This document shows, piece by piece, positions 1-8,837 of a stretch of 64,000 nt of DNA (within the stretch, counting starts at the first letter, position 1; each line of letters starts with the position of its first letter). The stretch covers positions 1-64,000 of the forward strand of contig NZ_JACXAG020000009.1 of NCBI RefSeq assembly GCF_014773435.2, read 5' to 3'. Made by a program: the position numbers and the translations under genes. This stretch comes from Polycladospora coralii. GTDB lineage: Bacteria > Bacillota > Bacilli > Thermoactinomycetales > Thermoactinomycetaceae. The notes beneath the pieces are model-generated. The model saw only the letters and a program-made list of their open reading frames with translations, was not told the origin of the DNA and did not search any database.

Positions 1-92
1 ATCGTGATGTGAACGCGGCTCGGAACATCTTACAAAAAGCTTTAGGCTCGGTTCGAGCCTTCGTGGAGGAGACGGCAGTAGCCGCCCAATGA
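1..92 (+). CDS. tnpB: TnpB C-terminus, IS200/IS605 family (partial)
   Basis: The first codons read RDVNAARNIL followed by about 19 residues and a TGA at 90-92. This is the typical end of TnpB, where the D of RDVNAARN is the third RuvC catalytic acidic residue. TnpB is the RNA-guided nuclease of IS200/IS605 elements. Only about 29 residues lie inside the window, so I cannot say whether the upstream part is intact. The DNA just downstream has the hairpin and the TTCAC end usual for the right end of such elements, which supports the call. Confidence 0.8.
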   Translation, partial: RDVNAARNILQKALGSVRAFVEETAVAAQ

Positions 93-142
93 AACGAGAA
101 GCTCCCACCTCTTAGCGTTAGCGTAGGCGGTGAGTAGTTCAC
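93..142 (+). mobile_element. IS200/IS605 right end / 3' end of omegaRNA scaffold
   Basis: Directly after the tnpB stop lies GAAGCTCCCACCTC, an imperfect hairpin (ctcccacct pairing with aggcggtgag), then AGTTCAC ending at 142. This arrangement is known from IS605-type right ends, where the omegaRNA runs over the tnpB 3' end and stops at the element boundary. The bases after 142 would then be the guide or flanking DNA. The left end lies outside the window. Confidence 0.65.
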
Positions 143-621
143 TGAATTTATTCTTAATAACACACCTGGTGAAGCATCGTATATTTTGCTCGCTATGCGC
201 TTCCATCCAGAGGCCCCACTTTTTTCTGTTACATATATGGAAGTTTTCTTTTCAACACCTTACAAAGATAAACCTTAATCATCCGTTCCCATGAATATTA
301 TCAGTCTGACCAACCGAAAGCATATGCGTATAAATCAAGTAGAGATGAGATTGATATCGACAAACAAAAGGGTCATCAATACCAAGGTATTAAACGGATC
401 ATTCGTAGTTGAAATCATTACAACATGAATGACGCGTTAATCCGATGAATGAATCAACTTTAATGCCCCTCTCCCTTTGTAATCCTTCAAAAGTGAAAGT
501 CAGATTTCTTTAAATCAACGTACAATGGAGCTACATAAAATATTAGCAAGCCGCTATCACGGATGGTAGCAAAGGAAAGTCAAGGACTCAATCTACATCC
601 TTTTTTTGTCTAACAAAAAAA
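143..621. other. Gene-poor stretch with decayed coding fragments
   Basis: There is no intact gene here. A coding-like fragment on the plus strand (272-412) is open for 46 codons, reads HEYYQSDQPKAYAY in its first part and ends ...KRIIRS stop. It has no start codon and no ribosome site. A second short piece ends with ...ELHKILASRYHGW stop near 577. Both look like remnants of disrupted genes next to the IS605-type element. I cannot assign a family. Confidence 0.4.
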
Positions 622-649
622 TAGGGCTAACTTTTGACAGTCAGCCCTA
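622..649. terminator. Bidirectional intrinsic terminator
   Basis: Arms TAGGGCTAACT (622-632) and AGTCAGCCCTA (639-649) form an 11-bp stem with one mismatch. An A-run lies upstream and CTTTT downstream. On the minus strand it lies just after the end of the decayed gene 663-1314. Confidence 0.6.
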
Positions 650-662
650 CTTTTAAAATTTC

Positions 663-927
663 TTATTGTACCCTCAATCCATAAACTGGACCTACAGGTA
701 CCCCATAATTATTCTGTGCGTAAAAGCTTCCTGAAGTTCATACACCCCCGCTCCACTTAACCTCTACCGTGAAGTTTAGACGCTAGATCTGAATGATCTG
801 CTCCTTCAACATTTAGAGGAATAAAGATAAAACATTTTTACTATATCCCTTTTCCCATCTATTGAAGTCTACATTGTCTGCAACAATGAGACCCTCAGAC
901 TAGCGGAATCGTCAATCTCCAAAAGTT
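663..927 (-). pseudogene. Decayed C-terminal half of the gene at 928-1314
   Basis: After the stop codon of the gene at 928-1314, coding-like sequence goes on across three frames to a TAA at 663-665. The pieces in order are NFWRLTIPLV, SEGLIVADNVDFNRWEKGYS, IPLNVEGADHSDLASK, LNFTVEVKWSGGV, an in-frame TGA, then TSGSFYAQNNYGVPVGPVYG and a short tail. I count one premature stop, three frameshifts and one further stop. The most economical reading is one ancestral secreted protein of about 215 residues that has lost its C-terminal half. No family is recognised. Confidence 0.55.
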
Positions 928-1314
928 TTACTCTCTGTCATTCACGGTGTAAGTTCCCAAAACAAGGGGTAATTCAACATCTGACTTTCCAATCTTTAGT
1001 GTATAGGTCTTACTAGGATCGTCTAAGTCCATTGTAATTGAATCTTGTGTACCATCCAGGTAAACACATGTTTTATTGGGAGTGAAGGGTACAAATGTGC
1101 AAACTTCCAAACCCTCAAGTTCTTCCGGTTCATGGTCAAAGTTGAATGTAACAGAGCTGTACTTTGAAGAGTCTATATTCTGAAAATAAGTGATCGCCCC
1201 CCAGCAAGAAAAGCTTCTTGTATATGCCGCAAACGTGGTAGATGCTGCAAATAACATAACAAACCCAATAACGAAACTAGAAAAAATAAATTTACCTAAG
1301 TGTAAATTTTTCAT
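928..1314 (-). CDS. Secreted protein of unknown function, probably truncated
   Basis: The frame encodes 128 residues. A hydrophobic signal peptide spans about residues 8-30, with probable cleavage after the TTFA region. The rest is a polar mature part with three cysteines. AAGGAG lies about 9 nt before the ATG. No domain is recognised. Degraded coding sequence continues past its stop codon (663-927), so this frame may be the surviving N-terminal part of a longer gene rather than a complete protein. It may be expressed, but its function is doubtful. Confidence 0.55.
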   Translation of the reverse strand: MKNLHLGKFIFSSFVIGFVMLFAASTTFAAYTRSFSCWGAITYFQNIDSSKYSSVTFNFDHEPEELEGLEVCTFVPFTPNKTCVYLDGTQDSITMDLDDPSKTYTLKIGKSDVELPLVLGTYTVNDRE

Positions 1315-1664
1315 CAGAACATCTCCTTAGATTTATTTTTAACTACTCGATCTAAAATAGATTTTATAACACTTCATATTGGATGTAAAGTTATTAAATT
1401 GAATGTTTTAAAAGTTCTTATTATATCTAATTTTATTCAATTTAGTCTGGGTTTAAATCTCAGATGACTCCACCTACCCTTATAAGATAAAAAGATTAGT
1501 GTACCATAGAAACAATATATTCTTATATGAATGTAAAAGTTACATGTACGATACCTCAAATTATAGAATTGAAATAGCATTCATAGCATCTTTCAACATA
1601 CTATTTATCATTTAAATTAACAATCTAACATTGTAAAATATATTAAACTTATTTTCCTAAAAAA
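1315..1664. other. AT-rich intergenic region
   Basis: This is upstream DNA of the minus-strand gene at 928-1314 and downstream DNA of the beta-propeller gene at 1665. It is very AT-rich. I see no convincing gene, repeat or hairpin terminator. Confidence 0.5.
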
Positions 1665-2801
1665 TTACCCTGATACAATAGCAACAGCACTTGGATGATC
1701 TCCAACAGCTACTGTAGCTATTACTGTATTCGTTTTTGTTTCAATAACGGATATTTTATTATTGGGCGAACCAATAAAATTTCCTGTATTTACCACATAT
1801 ATATATTGACCATCTGGAGTTATGGATATTGCCGTTGGAGAAAAATCTACTGTTATTGTACTTATCACTGTAAAATGATTTGTGTCAATGACAGAAACGC
1901 TACCCTTATTTTCAATTGAAATATTATTGACTACATAAATATACTGACCATTTGGGTTAATGGCTATCCCTACAGGCAAAAGCCCCACATCAATCGTCGC
2001 AACTATTGTATGGGTTTTTGTTTCAATAACAGATACACTTCCATTCAGGTTACCATCAAAAGAATTCACAACATAGATAAACTTCCCATCCGGCGAGACC
2101 GCAAGTGTATGGGGGATTAATCCAACTTCAATTGTTGCAACGATGGTATTGGTTTTTGTTTCAATAACAGATACACTTCCAAAAACATCCGTACTTACTG
2201 CATTTAGGGCATAAACAAGTTTACCATTCGGAGCTACTATAAGATCAACCCCCAAAAAAACACTTGGAATGATCCCCAGACTAAAATCGATAGTGGAGGT
2301 TATGGTGTATGTTTTAGTCTCAATAACAGATATTGAACTTTTACTAAGGTTAAGTACTCCGTTATTAATCACATAGATAAATTTTCCGTTTGGCAAGACC
2401 ACCGGGCTTAGTGGTGTATCACCAACACGCACTTTTGCAGTGATAAAATTGGTTTTTGTATCGATTACAACTAATGCCATTTCCGCAAGGTTGTTACTTA
2501 CACGTGTCACATAAACAAATTGACCATCTGGTGATACAGCAAACTTCTTAAAAATATCCACACTTACTGTCTCATCTATAAAAATACTAGAGATAATCGC
2601 ATGGGTTTTCGTATCAATGACAAATATGACACCAGATGCACCGGTAGCGTTACTCCATACATATACATACTGACCATTAGGTGTTACTATCATCTGTGCA
2701 GGTTGATTCCCAACTGATATATTCGCAATGACATCATTCGTTTTAATGTCTATTACCGAAACAGAATTAGAACTAAAATTGGACACATAAACAAAAGGCA
2801 T
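1665..2801 (-). CDS. YVTN-family beta-propeller repeat protein
   Basis: About 378 residues are made almost wholly of repeats of roughly 42-45 residues with the pattern VSVIETKTNTIVATIxVG...P.GKFIYVVN. This is the YVTN/NHL-like beta-propeller type found in surface and secreted proteins. I place the start at the ATG for MPFVYVSNF, because GGGGGGTC lies about 6 nt before it and its paralogue at 30226-31323 begins the same way (MSHIYVLNN). An ATG 72 nt further upstream has no such support. No signal peptide is seen, so its location is uncertain. Such propellers usually bind partners or act as scaffolds, and no catalytic residues are evident. Confidence 0.8.
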   Translation of the reverse strand: MPFVYVSNFSSNSVSVIDIKTNDVIANISVGNQPAQMIVTPNGQYVYVWSNATGASGVIFVIDTKTHAIISSIFIDETVSVDIFKKFAVSPDGQFVYVTRVSNNLAEMALVVIDTKTNFITAKVRVGDTPLSPVVLPNGKFIYVINNGVLNLSKSSISVIETKTYTITSTIDFSLGIIPSVFLGVDLIVAPNGKLVYALNAVSTDVFGSVSVIETKTNTIVATIEVGLIPHTLAVSPDGKFIYVVNSFDGNLNGSVSVIETKTHTIVATIDVGLLPVGIAINPNGQYIYVVNNISIENKGSVSVIDTNHFTVISTITVDFSPTAISITPDGQYIYVVNTGNFIGSPNNKISVIETKTNTVIATVAVGDHPSAVAIVSG

Positions 2802-2992
2802 GAATGACCCCCCATTGTTTTTCAAAATGATGCTACTAAGCCTAAAAGGAATATCATATTTACCGCCATTCAATAAAGCATCTGAGGAGGATGTTCTTGC
2901 TTAAACCCCTTAGTAGCTAAGCACTATTCGAAATGAATAGGATGATTTACTGTACGGTCCGTTGAACCCTTTTATGCTACCCACCACTTAAA

Positions 2993-3023
2993 AAGGATCA
3001 GACACTTAAAACATCTGATCCTT
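2993..3023 (-). terminator. Intrinsic terminator of the YdhK-like gene
   Basis: A perfect 10-bp stem (AAGGATCAGA at 2993-3002, TCTGATCCTT at 3014-3023) is followed on the minus strand by a T-run. It lies about 60 nt past the stop of the gene at 3085. Confidence 0.8.
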
Positions 3024-3084
3024 CCCAAACCCACCCCATAACGAATAGCTTAAACAAGAAAGACGCATTTAGATGACTTCGAAA

Positions 3085-3660
3085 CTATTTAACAGGTGAC
3101 AATTCACGCTCGGTTACCCACTTATGATTTTTTACTTCTTCTCCATTGGTAGTCATAGTGAAATCAACCATATACACGATTGTTTGTTCAGCTGAATTAA
3201 TTTCAACCGTTGCACCCTCCATGCCTTTCATATGAGAAGCGTCTGTTTTAACCTCTGCTCCAGGTTCTAAAGGAGCATCACCTACATCGATCAACTCCTC
3301 ATGGACGACCCATTTATGATTTTCAACTTTCTCTCCACCCATTGTTGGGGTATATGTAATCGTGTAAACCGTTGTATCATACGCACCTACAATGGTCGCT
3401 TCAGCATCTTTCATTCCTTCCATGTGAGCCTCTTGGATGATCGCTTTACTGCCAACTGGATAGGTTGGATTTTTAGCTGCCTTCAAACCTTCTGGAACTT
3501 CTCCAGAACTAGACATGTCCATATTACTATGATCCATTCCTTCCATCTTTTCTGTACGTTCTACATCTTCCGTATTCGAACAAGCACCTAACACCAAGAA
3601 TAGCGCTACAAATAAATATACCCACGCTGATCTTTTCAGTTTTTCTATCAACATTTTCAA
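3085..3660 (-). CDS. ydhK: YdhK-like lipoprotein with two DUF1541 repeats
   Basis: The protein has 191 residues. A lipoprotein signal ends in LVLGAC, giving a lipidated cysteine near residue 27. A Met/His/Asp-rich linker (MEGMDHSNMDMS) follows. Two tandem DUF1541 units, about residues 67-126 and 132-190, each contain a VGSKA/PGAEVKT...GMxxAxxxI...NHKWV pattern. AAAAGGAGG lies well placed before the ATG. The Met/His-rich segment resembles metal-binding linkers, and homologues are often near copper genes, so an envelope metal-stress role is possible but inferred. It is monocistronic, with its own terminator. Confidence 0.85.
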   Translation of the reverse strand: MKMLIEKLKRSAWVYLFVALFLVLGACSNTEDVERTEKMEGMDHSNMDMSSSGEVPEGLKAAKNPTYPVGSKAIIQEAHMEGMKDAEATIVGAYDTTVYTITYTPTMGGEKVENHKWVVHEELIDVGDAPLEPGAEVKTDASHMKGMEGATVEINSAEQTIVYMVDFTMTTNGEEVKNHKWVTERELSPVK

Positions 3661-4030
3661 ATCACGCCTCCTTTTAAGTCAATAATATCATAATAATAAA
3701 AAAATTAAAAATACAAATACGAAGAATAAAGTGGTTTACATAAATAACAGTTGACTGTTTTGCCTGTTCGTTGGATGTTGTCTCATCCATTAACCAGATG
3801 AAGGATCCATTAAATTTACGATTCATAACAACCCTATAAATGGGGAATATATTTTGATTAGATATATATATAATTCCAAATATATTTATGCTAATTTATA
3901 ATCATTTAAGGTGCTTTAGCTATTTTATTACCGATTAACATTCTACATTCAGTCCTATTAATGATAATACCTATAGTATAAGAAATAAAATCATGTACCT
4001 TTTATATTGAAAATAAATATATAATCTATA
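3661..4030. other. AT-rich divergent intergenic region
   Basis: This separates the divergent genes at 3085-3660 and 4104-4886. It is AT-rich, with many TATA-like stretches. I see no gene. It presumably carries the promoter of the lipoprotein gene, but no single hexamer pair stands out. Confidence 0.5.
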
Positions 4031-4060
4031 TTGCAATTTTTCTTATTCTTATGTTATATT
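4031..4060 (+). promoter_or_regulatory. Probable sigma-A promoter for the 2OG-Fe oxygenase gene
   Basis: TTGCAA (4031-4036), an 18-nt spacer and TATATT (4055-4060) lie 43 nt before the GTG start at 4104. Confidence 0.5.
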
Positions 4061-4103
4061 CTATTTGTTGTTTTTATCTGATATTAATGGAGGAGTTACA
4101 ATA

Positions 4104-4886
4104 GTGAAAACGATCGCACTTTCAAACAATAGTTTACAAGCAAATGGGTATGCAACATATGATCTTTTTAAAGAGTTAAGTCATGTAAACACTGAAAACA
4201 ACATAGCTGAACTAAAATCTGAATTTCATACTCTTCCGATTGATGATTATGCAAAAAATTGTAATCGATATAGAAAATACTCACGAGCTGTTATTTTCCC
4301 AAATTCTTTACATATCGAATGGCTCCCCAATTACCAAGTAGATGGAGAGCAAAAATCAGAATACTATCAAGGAGCTTTTAATTCCGAATATACGGGTGAT
4401 TATCGTTCATTTCATCCACTGAGCGATTCGATCAAATTAAATCCACTGTTAAACGAAATTATTCGCTTTGACTTCCAGCAAACCTTCTGGAACGATCGCG
4501 ATCTGATCTTACCTGTTCATGCAGGCATTCATTTTGTCAAACTACTTGTCAATCAACCTGATGAGTACGCAGTTGCTTCCCCTAATCATTTACATCAAGA
4601 TGGAGAATCCTTCACTTTTGCTCATCTGATTACACGTAGCAACGTGATAGGCGGAAATAACGTAATTGCGGACCCCCGAGCAGCTGGAAAGTTGCCTGAA
4701 GAGATTTCAGACGATCTGATCCTTGAATCATTCGATTTGACTGAAACACTACAATCTTATGGTGTATGCGATGATAAAGTAAGCCATTATGTGAGTGGTG
4801 TAGCAAAAGGATCAGAAGATAAACCGGGCGAACGCTCTGTAATCTTAATCGATTTTCTGCCCACCGTTGTATCTCCTATTGTCTAA
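4104..4886 (+). CDS. 2OG-Fe(II) oxygenase, BsmA/isoleucine-dioxygenase family
   Basis: The protein has 260 residues from a GTG start, chosen because GGAGGAG lies 8 nt before it. An ATG 39 nt upstream has no ribosome site. The C-terminal half carries HLHQDGE, giving the H-x-D metal pair at about H164/D166, with a likely distal His near 228 (SHYVSG) and an Arg near 244 (GERSV) for 2-oxoglutarate. This layout is that of the 2OG-Fe_2 family (PF10014), which includes free-amino-acid hydroxylases such as L-isoleucine 4-hydroxylase. The substrate here cannot be read from sequence. A 16-bp hairpin follows the gene. Confidence 0.8.
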   Translation: MKTIALSNNSLQANGYATYDLFKELSHVNTENNIAELKSEFHTLPIDDYAKNCNRYRKYSRAVIFPNSLHIEWLPNYQVDGEQKSEYYQGAFNSEYTGDYRSFHPLSDSIKLNPLLNEIIRFDFQQTFWNDRDLILPVHAGIHFVKLLVNQPDEYAVASPNHLHQDGESFTFAHLITRSNVIGGNNVIADPRAAGKLPEEISDDLILESFDLTETLQSYGVCDDKVSHYVSGVAKGSEDKPGERSVILIDFLPTVVSPIV

Positions 4887-4905
4887 ACTTCCATACTAAA
4901 ACAAA

Positions 4906-4952
4906 ACCACAAACACACTGATTCAGATGACTCTACTCAGTGTGTTTGTGGT
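4906..4952. terminator. 16-bp perfect hairpin after the oxygenase gene
   Basis: ACCACAAACACACTGA (4906-4921) pairs perfectly with 4937-4952. There is no T-run on the plus side, while the minus side is followed by TTTTG. It may act as a terminator or an RNA-stabilising end. Confidence 0.6.
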
Positions 4953-4989
4953 GACTACGACGAAAAATAAGGGATTCGGACGTGATTCT

Positions 4990-5916
4990 ATGCACAAACA
5001 ACAAATCGACTATAAAGTGCTATCTGCCCATTTGATTACGATCGTCATATGGGCTTCAGCTTTCCCTGGCATTCGAGCAGGTCTCGAACATTACACCCCC
5101 GGTCATTTATCTCTGTTTCGATTACTAATCGGTTCCGTTCTTCTGCTTTTATTTGCACTTGTAACACGCATGAAATTACCTGATCTGAGAGATGTTCCTG
5201 TAATCTTGCTTTTGGGTTTCTTGGGATTTACCGTATACCACGTCGGGCTTAATATGGGTGAAAAAACGGTAGCGGCCGGTCCCGCTAGCCTCATCGTTTC
5301 GATGACTCCGGTCTTTTCCATCTTGCTCGCTGCCGCTTTCATGAAGGAACGTCTGCGTCTTATAGCTTGGGTCGGTACGTTAATCAGTTTTTTCGGTGTT
5401 TCTCTGATTTCATTTGAAAAAGGCGGCGTTTTATCCTTTAATATGGGTGTTCTTTTTATCCTGATCGCCTCATTAGCGGAAAGTATTTACTTTGTGTTTC
5501 AAAATAGATACCTTGAAAAATACGGTTTCCTATCCTTCACCACGTATACCATATTAGCAGGAACCATTCCCATGCTTTTTTTCCTGCCTGGATTATACGA
5601 AGCTGTCATAACCTCTACAACGGAAGCTACACTCAGTGTGATTTATTTAGGTATTTTCCCAACCGTTATTCCCTATTTTACATTGGCCTATGTCGTTTCA
5701 AAAGTAGGAAGCTCCGAAGCGACCAGTGCCTTATTTTTAACACCTGTCTTATCCTTTATCATCGCCTGGATTTGGCTAGGAGAAGTCCCCACCCTACTTT
5801 CACTGATCGGCGGAGCCATCTCACTTATCGGTGTCATTCTAGTCAATGTGAAGTTTGCGAAAGAAAAGGAAGACATTCCAGTAGAGCAGATACGCCAATC
5901 GAGGAGTATGGATTAA
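4990..5916 (+). CDS. DMT/EamA-family transporter
   Basis: About 308 residues form roughly ten transmembrane helices in two EamA repeats (about residues 10-140 and 150-290). Typical signatures are WASAFPGIRAGLEHY at the start and FLTPVLSFIIAWIWLGE in the last repeat. These are inner-membrane drug/metabolite exporters, and the substrate is unknown. I prefer the ATG of MHKQQIDYK. The longer frame from 4927 begins inside the loop of the preceding hairpin. The ribosome site is weak (GGACGTG). It could share a transcript with the oxygenase, exporting a hydroxylated amino acid, which is speculation from adjacency. Confidence 0.85.
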   Translation: MHKQQIDYKVLSAHLITIVIWASAFPGIRAGLEHYTPGHLSLFRLLIGSVLLLLFALVTRMKLPDLRDVPVILLLGFLGFTVYHVGLNMGEKTVAAGPASLIVSMTPVFSILLAAAFMKERLRLIAWVGTLISFFGVSLISFEKGGVLSFNMGVLFILIASLAESIYFVFQNRYLEKYGFLSFTTYTILAGTIPMLFFLPGLYEAVITSTTEATLSVIYLGIFPTVIPYFTLAYVVSKVGSSEATSALFLTPVLSFIIAWIWLGEVPTLLSLIGGAISLIGVILVNVKFAKEKEDIPVEQIRQSRSMD

Positions 5917-5930
5917 TCTCGATGAAACCA

Positions 5931-5959
5931 AAAGAGTTGTTCACATCGAACAACTCTTT
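5931..5959. terminator. Bidirectional terminator
   Basis: AAAGAGTTGTT (5931-5941) and AACAACTCTTT (5949-5959) form a perfect 11-bp stem. It sits between the convergent transporter gene and murG-like gene. Confidence 0.8.
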
Positions 5960-5968
5960 GCAGGGGAA

Positions 5969-7036
5969 CTATTTGGCCATTTGCGTAATGAAAGCCATCA
6001 CTTGTTGAAGTGAATTTTGACCCTCACTTTTTTGCATGTTTTCAATATATTGCTCATGCTCTACCAACAACTTCTCTATCTTTTGCAAAAATAGCGCATC
6101 CGTCAATTCTTCTTCCTCTACCATTTCACAATAGCCCATCTTTTGAAAGGACTTTGCATTGAGAATTTGATCTCCACGACTGGCATTGCGCGACAAAGGA
6201 ATTAATAACATCGGCTTCTTGAGGGCTAAGAATTCAAAAATTGAATTGGAGCCCGCTCGGGAAACCACGATATCTGCCATAGCCATAATATGCGGTAGCT
6301 CTTCTTTAATATATTCGAATTGTTTGTATCCAACTTGATCGAAGGAATCGTCTACTTGCCCTTTACCACAAATATGCACCACCTGAAATTGTTTGGTAAG
6401 TTCTATCAGATTGTGACGAAGCACACCATTTAACTTCTGTGATCCGAGACTTCCGCCCATCATCAACAAGACAGGCTTATCATTTGTAAACCCGCATAGC
6501 TTTTTCCCTGTCTCACCATCACCTTGTTTGAGTTCATCCCGAATAATAGCCCCCACATACTCTGCTTTATTCCCTTTAATATGCGCCTTCGTTTCAGGAA
6601 ATGTCACACATACTTTCGTGGCAAAGGGTGTGGCAATTTTGTTGGCAAGCCCTGGTGTCAAATCAGATTCATGGATGATAATCGGCACGCGATTGAACCA
6701 CCCCCCTATAATAACCGGAACGGACACAAATCCACCTTTGGAAAAAATCAGTTTTGGTTTTTGTTTGCGAATCACACGATACGCTTGCGCTACCCCTTTG
6801 AGTACTTTAAAGGGATCTTTAAAGTTATTCCAATCAAAATAACGACGTAGTTTACCTGTAGAAATAGAATGATAAGCCACACCCGGAACAGATTGTAGCA
6901 ATTGCTTCTCGATTCCATCTTCCGATCCGATATAGGAAATTTCCCATCCTTCTTTTTGTAGTTCTGGGATCAGGGCTAAGTTAACCGTTACATGTCCAGC
7001 TGACCCTCCGCCTGTCATGAGCATTCGTTTTGTCAT
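5969..7036 (-). CDS. murG: MurG-like UDP-GlcNAc:lipid I N-acetylglucosaminyltransferase
   Basis: The protein has 355 residues, the usual MurG length. The N-terminal [18 protein letters not shown] loop, [14 protein letters not shown] and [11 protein letters not shown] form the acceptor domain. [11 protein letters not shown] and [23 protein letters not shown] form the UDP-GlcNAc domain. It transfers GlcNAc to lipid I on the inner face of the membrane in peptidoglycan synthesis. AGAGGTGG precedes the ATG. The gene stands alone and not in a division/cell-wall cluster, so a second canonical murG may exist elsewhere, as in some Bacillus. No active-site loss is seen. Confidence 0.85.
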   Translation of the reverse strand: MTKRMLMTGGGSAGHVTVNLALIPELQKEGWEISYIGSEDGIEKQLLQSVPGVAYHSISTGKLRRYFDWNNFKDPFKVLKGVAQAYRVIRKQKPKLIFSKGGFVSVPVIIGGWFNRVPIIIHESDLTPGLANKIATPFATKVCVTFPETKAHIKGNKAEYVGAIIRDELKQGDGETGKKLCGFTNDKPVLLMMGGSLGSQKLNGVLRHNLIELTKQFQVVHICGKGQVDDSFDQVGYKQFEYIKEELPHIMAMADIVVSRAGSNSIFEFLALKKPMLLIPLSRNASRGDQILNAKSFQKMGYCEMVEEEELTDALFLQKIEKLLVEHEQYIENMQKSEGQNSLQQVMAFITQMAK

Positions 7037-7117
7037 ATTGTGGTTCCACCTCTATATGATATGTATGAAGAAGACATTCTCTATTATAACAGGGTAGCTA
7101 CGTTGTTGTTTTACTTT

Positions 7118-8713
7118 TTAAGTGATCCGATAAGCCACTTTCCCATTCGCAATGGTAAAACGGGTTTCCGCGCACAGTAATTCATCTACTTCTATACCTA
7201 ACAAATTACGATCATACACGCTCATATCTGCCATTTTACCTATCGCTAAACTACCACGACGCATTTCCTCTCCTTCCGCATAGCTACTTCCTTTTGTGAA
7301 TAAGGTAAGCGCCTCATATGTTGTCAGTTTTTGCTCTGGTAAATAACCCGGATGCGTACGCCGCTCCTCTATACGCCTTCGTGTGATAGCAGCGTGCATC
7401 CCCCACAAAGGGTGTAAAGGTTCGATCGGAGCATCACTCCCACCTGCACAAGGAATTTTTGCTTCTAGTAAGGATTTCCACGCATAAGCATAACGGATAC
7501 GCGCTTCACCCACCCGCTCAGTTACCCACGGAAAATCACTAACTACAAACCGGGGTTGAATATCTACAACCAGATTCAACTGTTTCATTTTAGCAATCAG
7601 GTCAGGGCGCAAAAACTGTCCATGAATTAGACGGTGACGCAATCCACTATGACGAAAAGGTACTTCTTCCATAACCTGTAAGACGCGCGCTGTTGCTTCA
7701 TCTCCAATTGCATGTACAGCGATAGGTAATCCATGTTGATTCGCTTGGTTTGCAATCGCTACCATTTCTTGTGGTGTATGAATCGAAAGGCCATAATTAA
7801 GTCGATCGTCGGCGTAAGGTTGTGACAATAATGCCGTTCTCCCGCCAATTGCACCGTCAGCAAATAGCTTCACTGCTCCAATGCGAAACCAGTCTGGATC
7901 TTCTGTCAGTTTCATCTGTGCATATGCCGACAAATAGGGATGATATAGCAGATGATGCGTACGCAGGTATAACCCTTCTTCTCTCAGTTCACGAAAGATA
8001 CGAACCAAATCGGGTACATTTTTTACAAAGCGTAAATCATCCGTATGTACGGCCGTCAATCCACAGGCAAGAGCCATTTGCATGGCTTCACGCAGTGCTT
8101 CTTTTTTAGTCTGGTAGGAAGGTTCAGGTTGCACTGCATAAAAAGGAGCCGAAGCATGATCATAAATCCATCCATTTAGATGACCCGATTCATCACGACC
8201 GTAACTTCCGTTTGGTGGATCTGCTATGCTTGTGTATACACCAGCTCGCTTATAAGCGCAGCTATTTACCAAATAAGCATGATAACAAATACGCCCCAAA
8301 AAAACAGGATGATGAGGACTAATTGCGTCCAACTCAGTCAATGTAGGCATGCCACCTCCTAGGCGATGTTCATCCCATCCATGACCAATCACCCACTCAT
8401 TCGGAGTGATATCCGCTACGCGAGCTTGAATCAGACTCATAATCTCTTTCTTCGTACGACAATGCGTCAAATCCAACCACTGTAATTTTTCACCTAAGCT
8501 AGATAAATGCAAATGACTATCCACAAGCCCTGGATATGCATATCCGCCTTCTAAATCAACACACTCCGTATCATACCGTCCATATTCCAAACGCATTTCC
8601 TTACTACTTCCCATTGCCATCACTTTTCCATTTTCTACTACGACCGCTTCTACTTGTGGATGGGACGCTTCCAATGTTGTGATATGACCATTGTGAAAAA
8701 TCATACGTTGCAT
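7118..8713 (-). CDS. YtcJ-like metal-dependent amidohydrolase
   Basis: The protein has 531 residues. GGAGGAG lies 7 nt before the ATG of MQRMIFHNG, so I use that start and not the ATG 18 nt upstream, which lies before the ribosome site. Signatures are PGLVDSHLHLSSLGE (the H-x-H metal pair), AVHAIGDEATARVL, HRLIHGQF and AGGSDAPIEPLHPLWGM. This is the amidohydrolase-3 family, exemplified by B. subtilis YtcJ. Substrates are largely unknown and are amide- or ester-type small molecules. It is cytoplasmic, with no signal peptide. It is transcribed alone, divergent from the Y-family polymerase. Confidence 0.85.
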   Translation of the reverse strand: MQRMIFHNGHITTLEASHPQVEAVVVENGKVMAMGSSKEMRLEYGRYDTECVDLEGGYAYPGLVDSHLHLSSLGEKLQWLDLTHCRTKKEIMSLIQARVADITPNEWVIGHGWDEHRLGGGMPTLTELDAISPHHPVFLGRICYHAYLVNSCAYKRAGVYTSIADPPNGSYGRDESGHLNGWIYDHASAPFYAVQPEPSYQTKKEALREAMQMALACGLTAVHTDDLRFVKNVPDLVRIFRELREEGLYLRTHHLLYHPYLSAYAQMKLTEDPDWFRIGAVKLFADGAIGGRTALLSQPYADDRLNYGLSIHTPQEMVAIANQANQHGLPIAVHAIGDEATARVLQVMEEVPFRHSGLRHRLIHGQFLRPDLIAKMKQLNLVVDIQPRFVVSDFPWVTERVGEARIRYAYAWKSLLEAKIPCAGGSDAPIEPLHPLWGMHAAITRRRIEERRTHPGYLPEQKLTTYEALTLFTKGSSYAEGEEMRRGSLAIGKMADMSVYDRNLLGIEVDELLCAETRFTIANGKVAYRIT

Positions 8714-8773
8714 ATACTCTCCTCCTGTCACCTGTATGATGCTAGTGTATTGGAAAATTTTTTAAGTGTTAAG

Positions 8774-8818
8774 GGAACGTATATTTGCATATAATATACA
8801 TATCAGATCATATGTTCG
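8774..8818 (+). promoter_or_regulatory. Two LexA (DinR) box-like sites before the Y-family polymerase
   Basis: AGATCATATGTTCG (8805-8818) matches the Bacillus LexA consensus CGAACRNRYGTTYG at 12 of 14 positions. GGAACGTATATTTG (8774-8787) is a weaker match. A TATAAT lies at 8790-8795 between them. This would place the polymerase operon under SOS control, as known for the Bacillus homologues. Confidence 0.6.
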
Positions 8819-8837
8819 TAATTGAGGTGTATAAATC

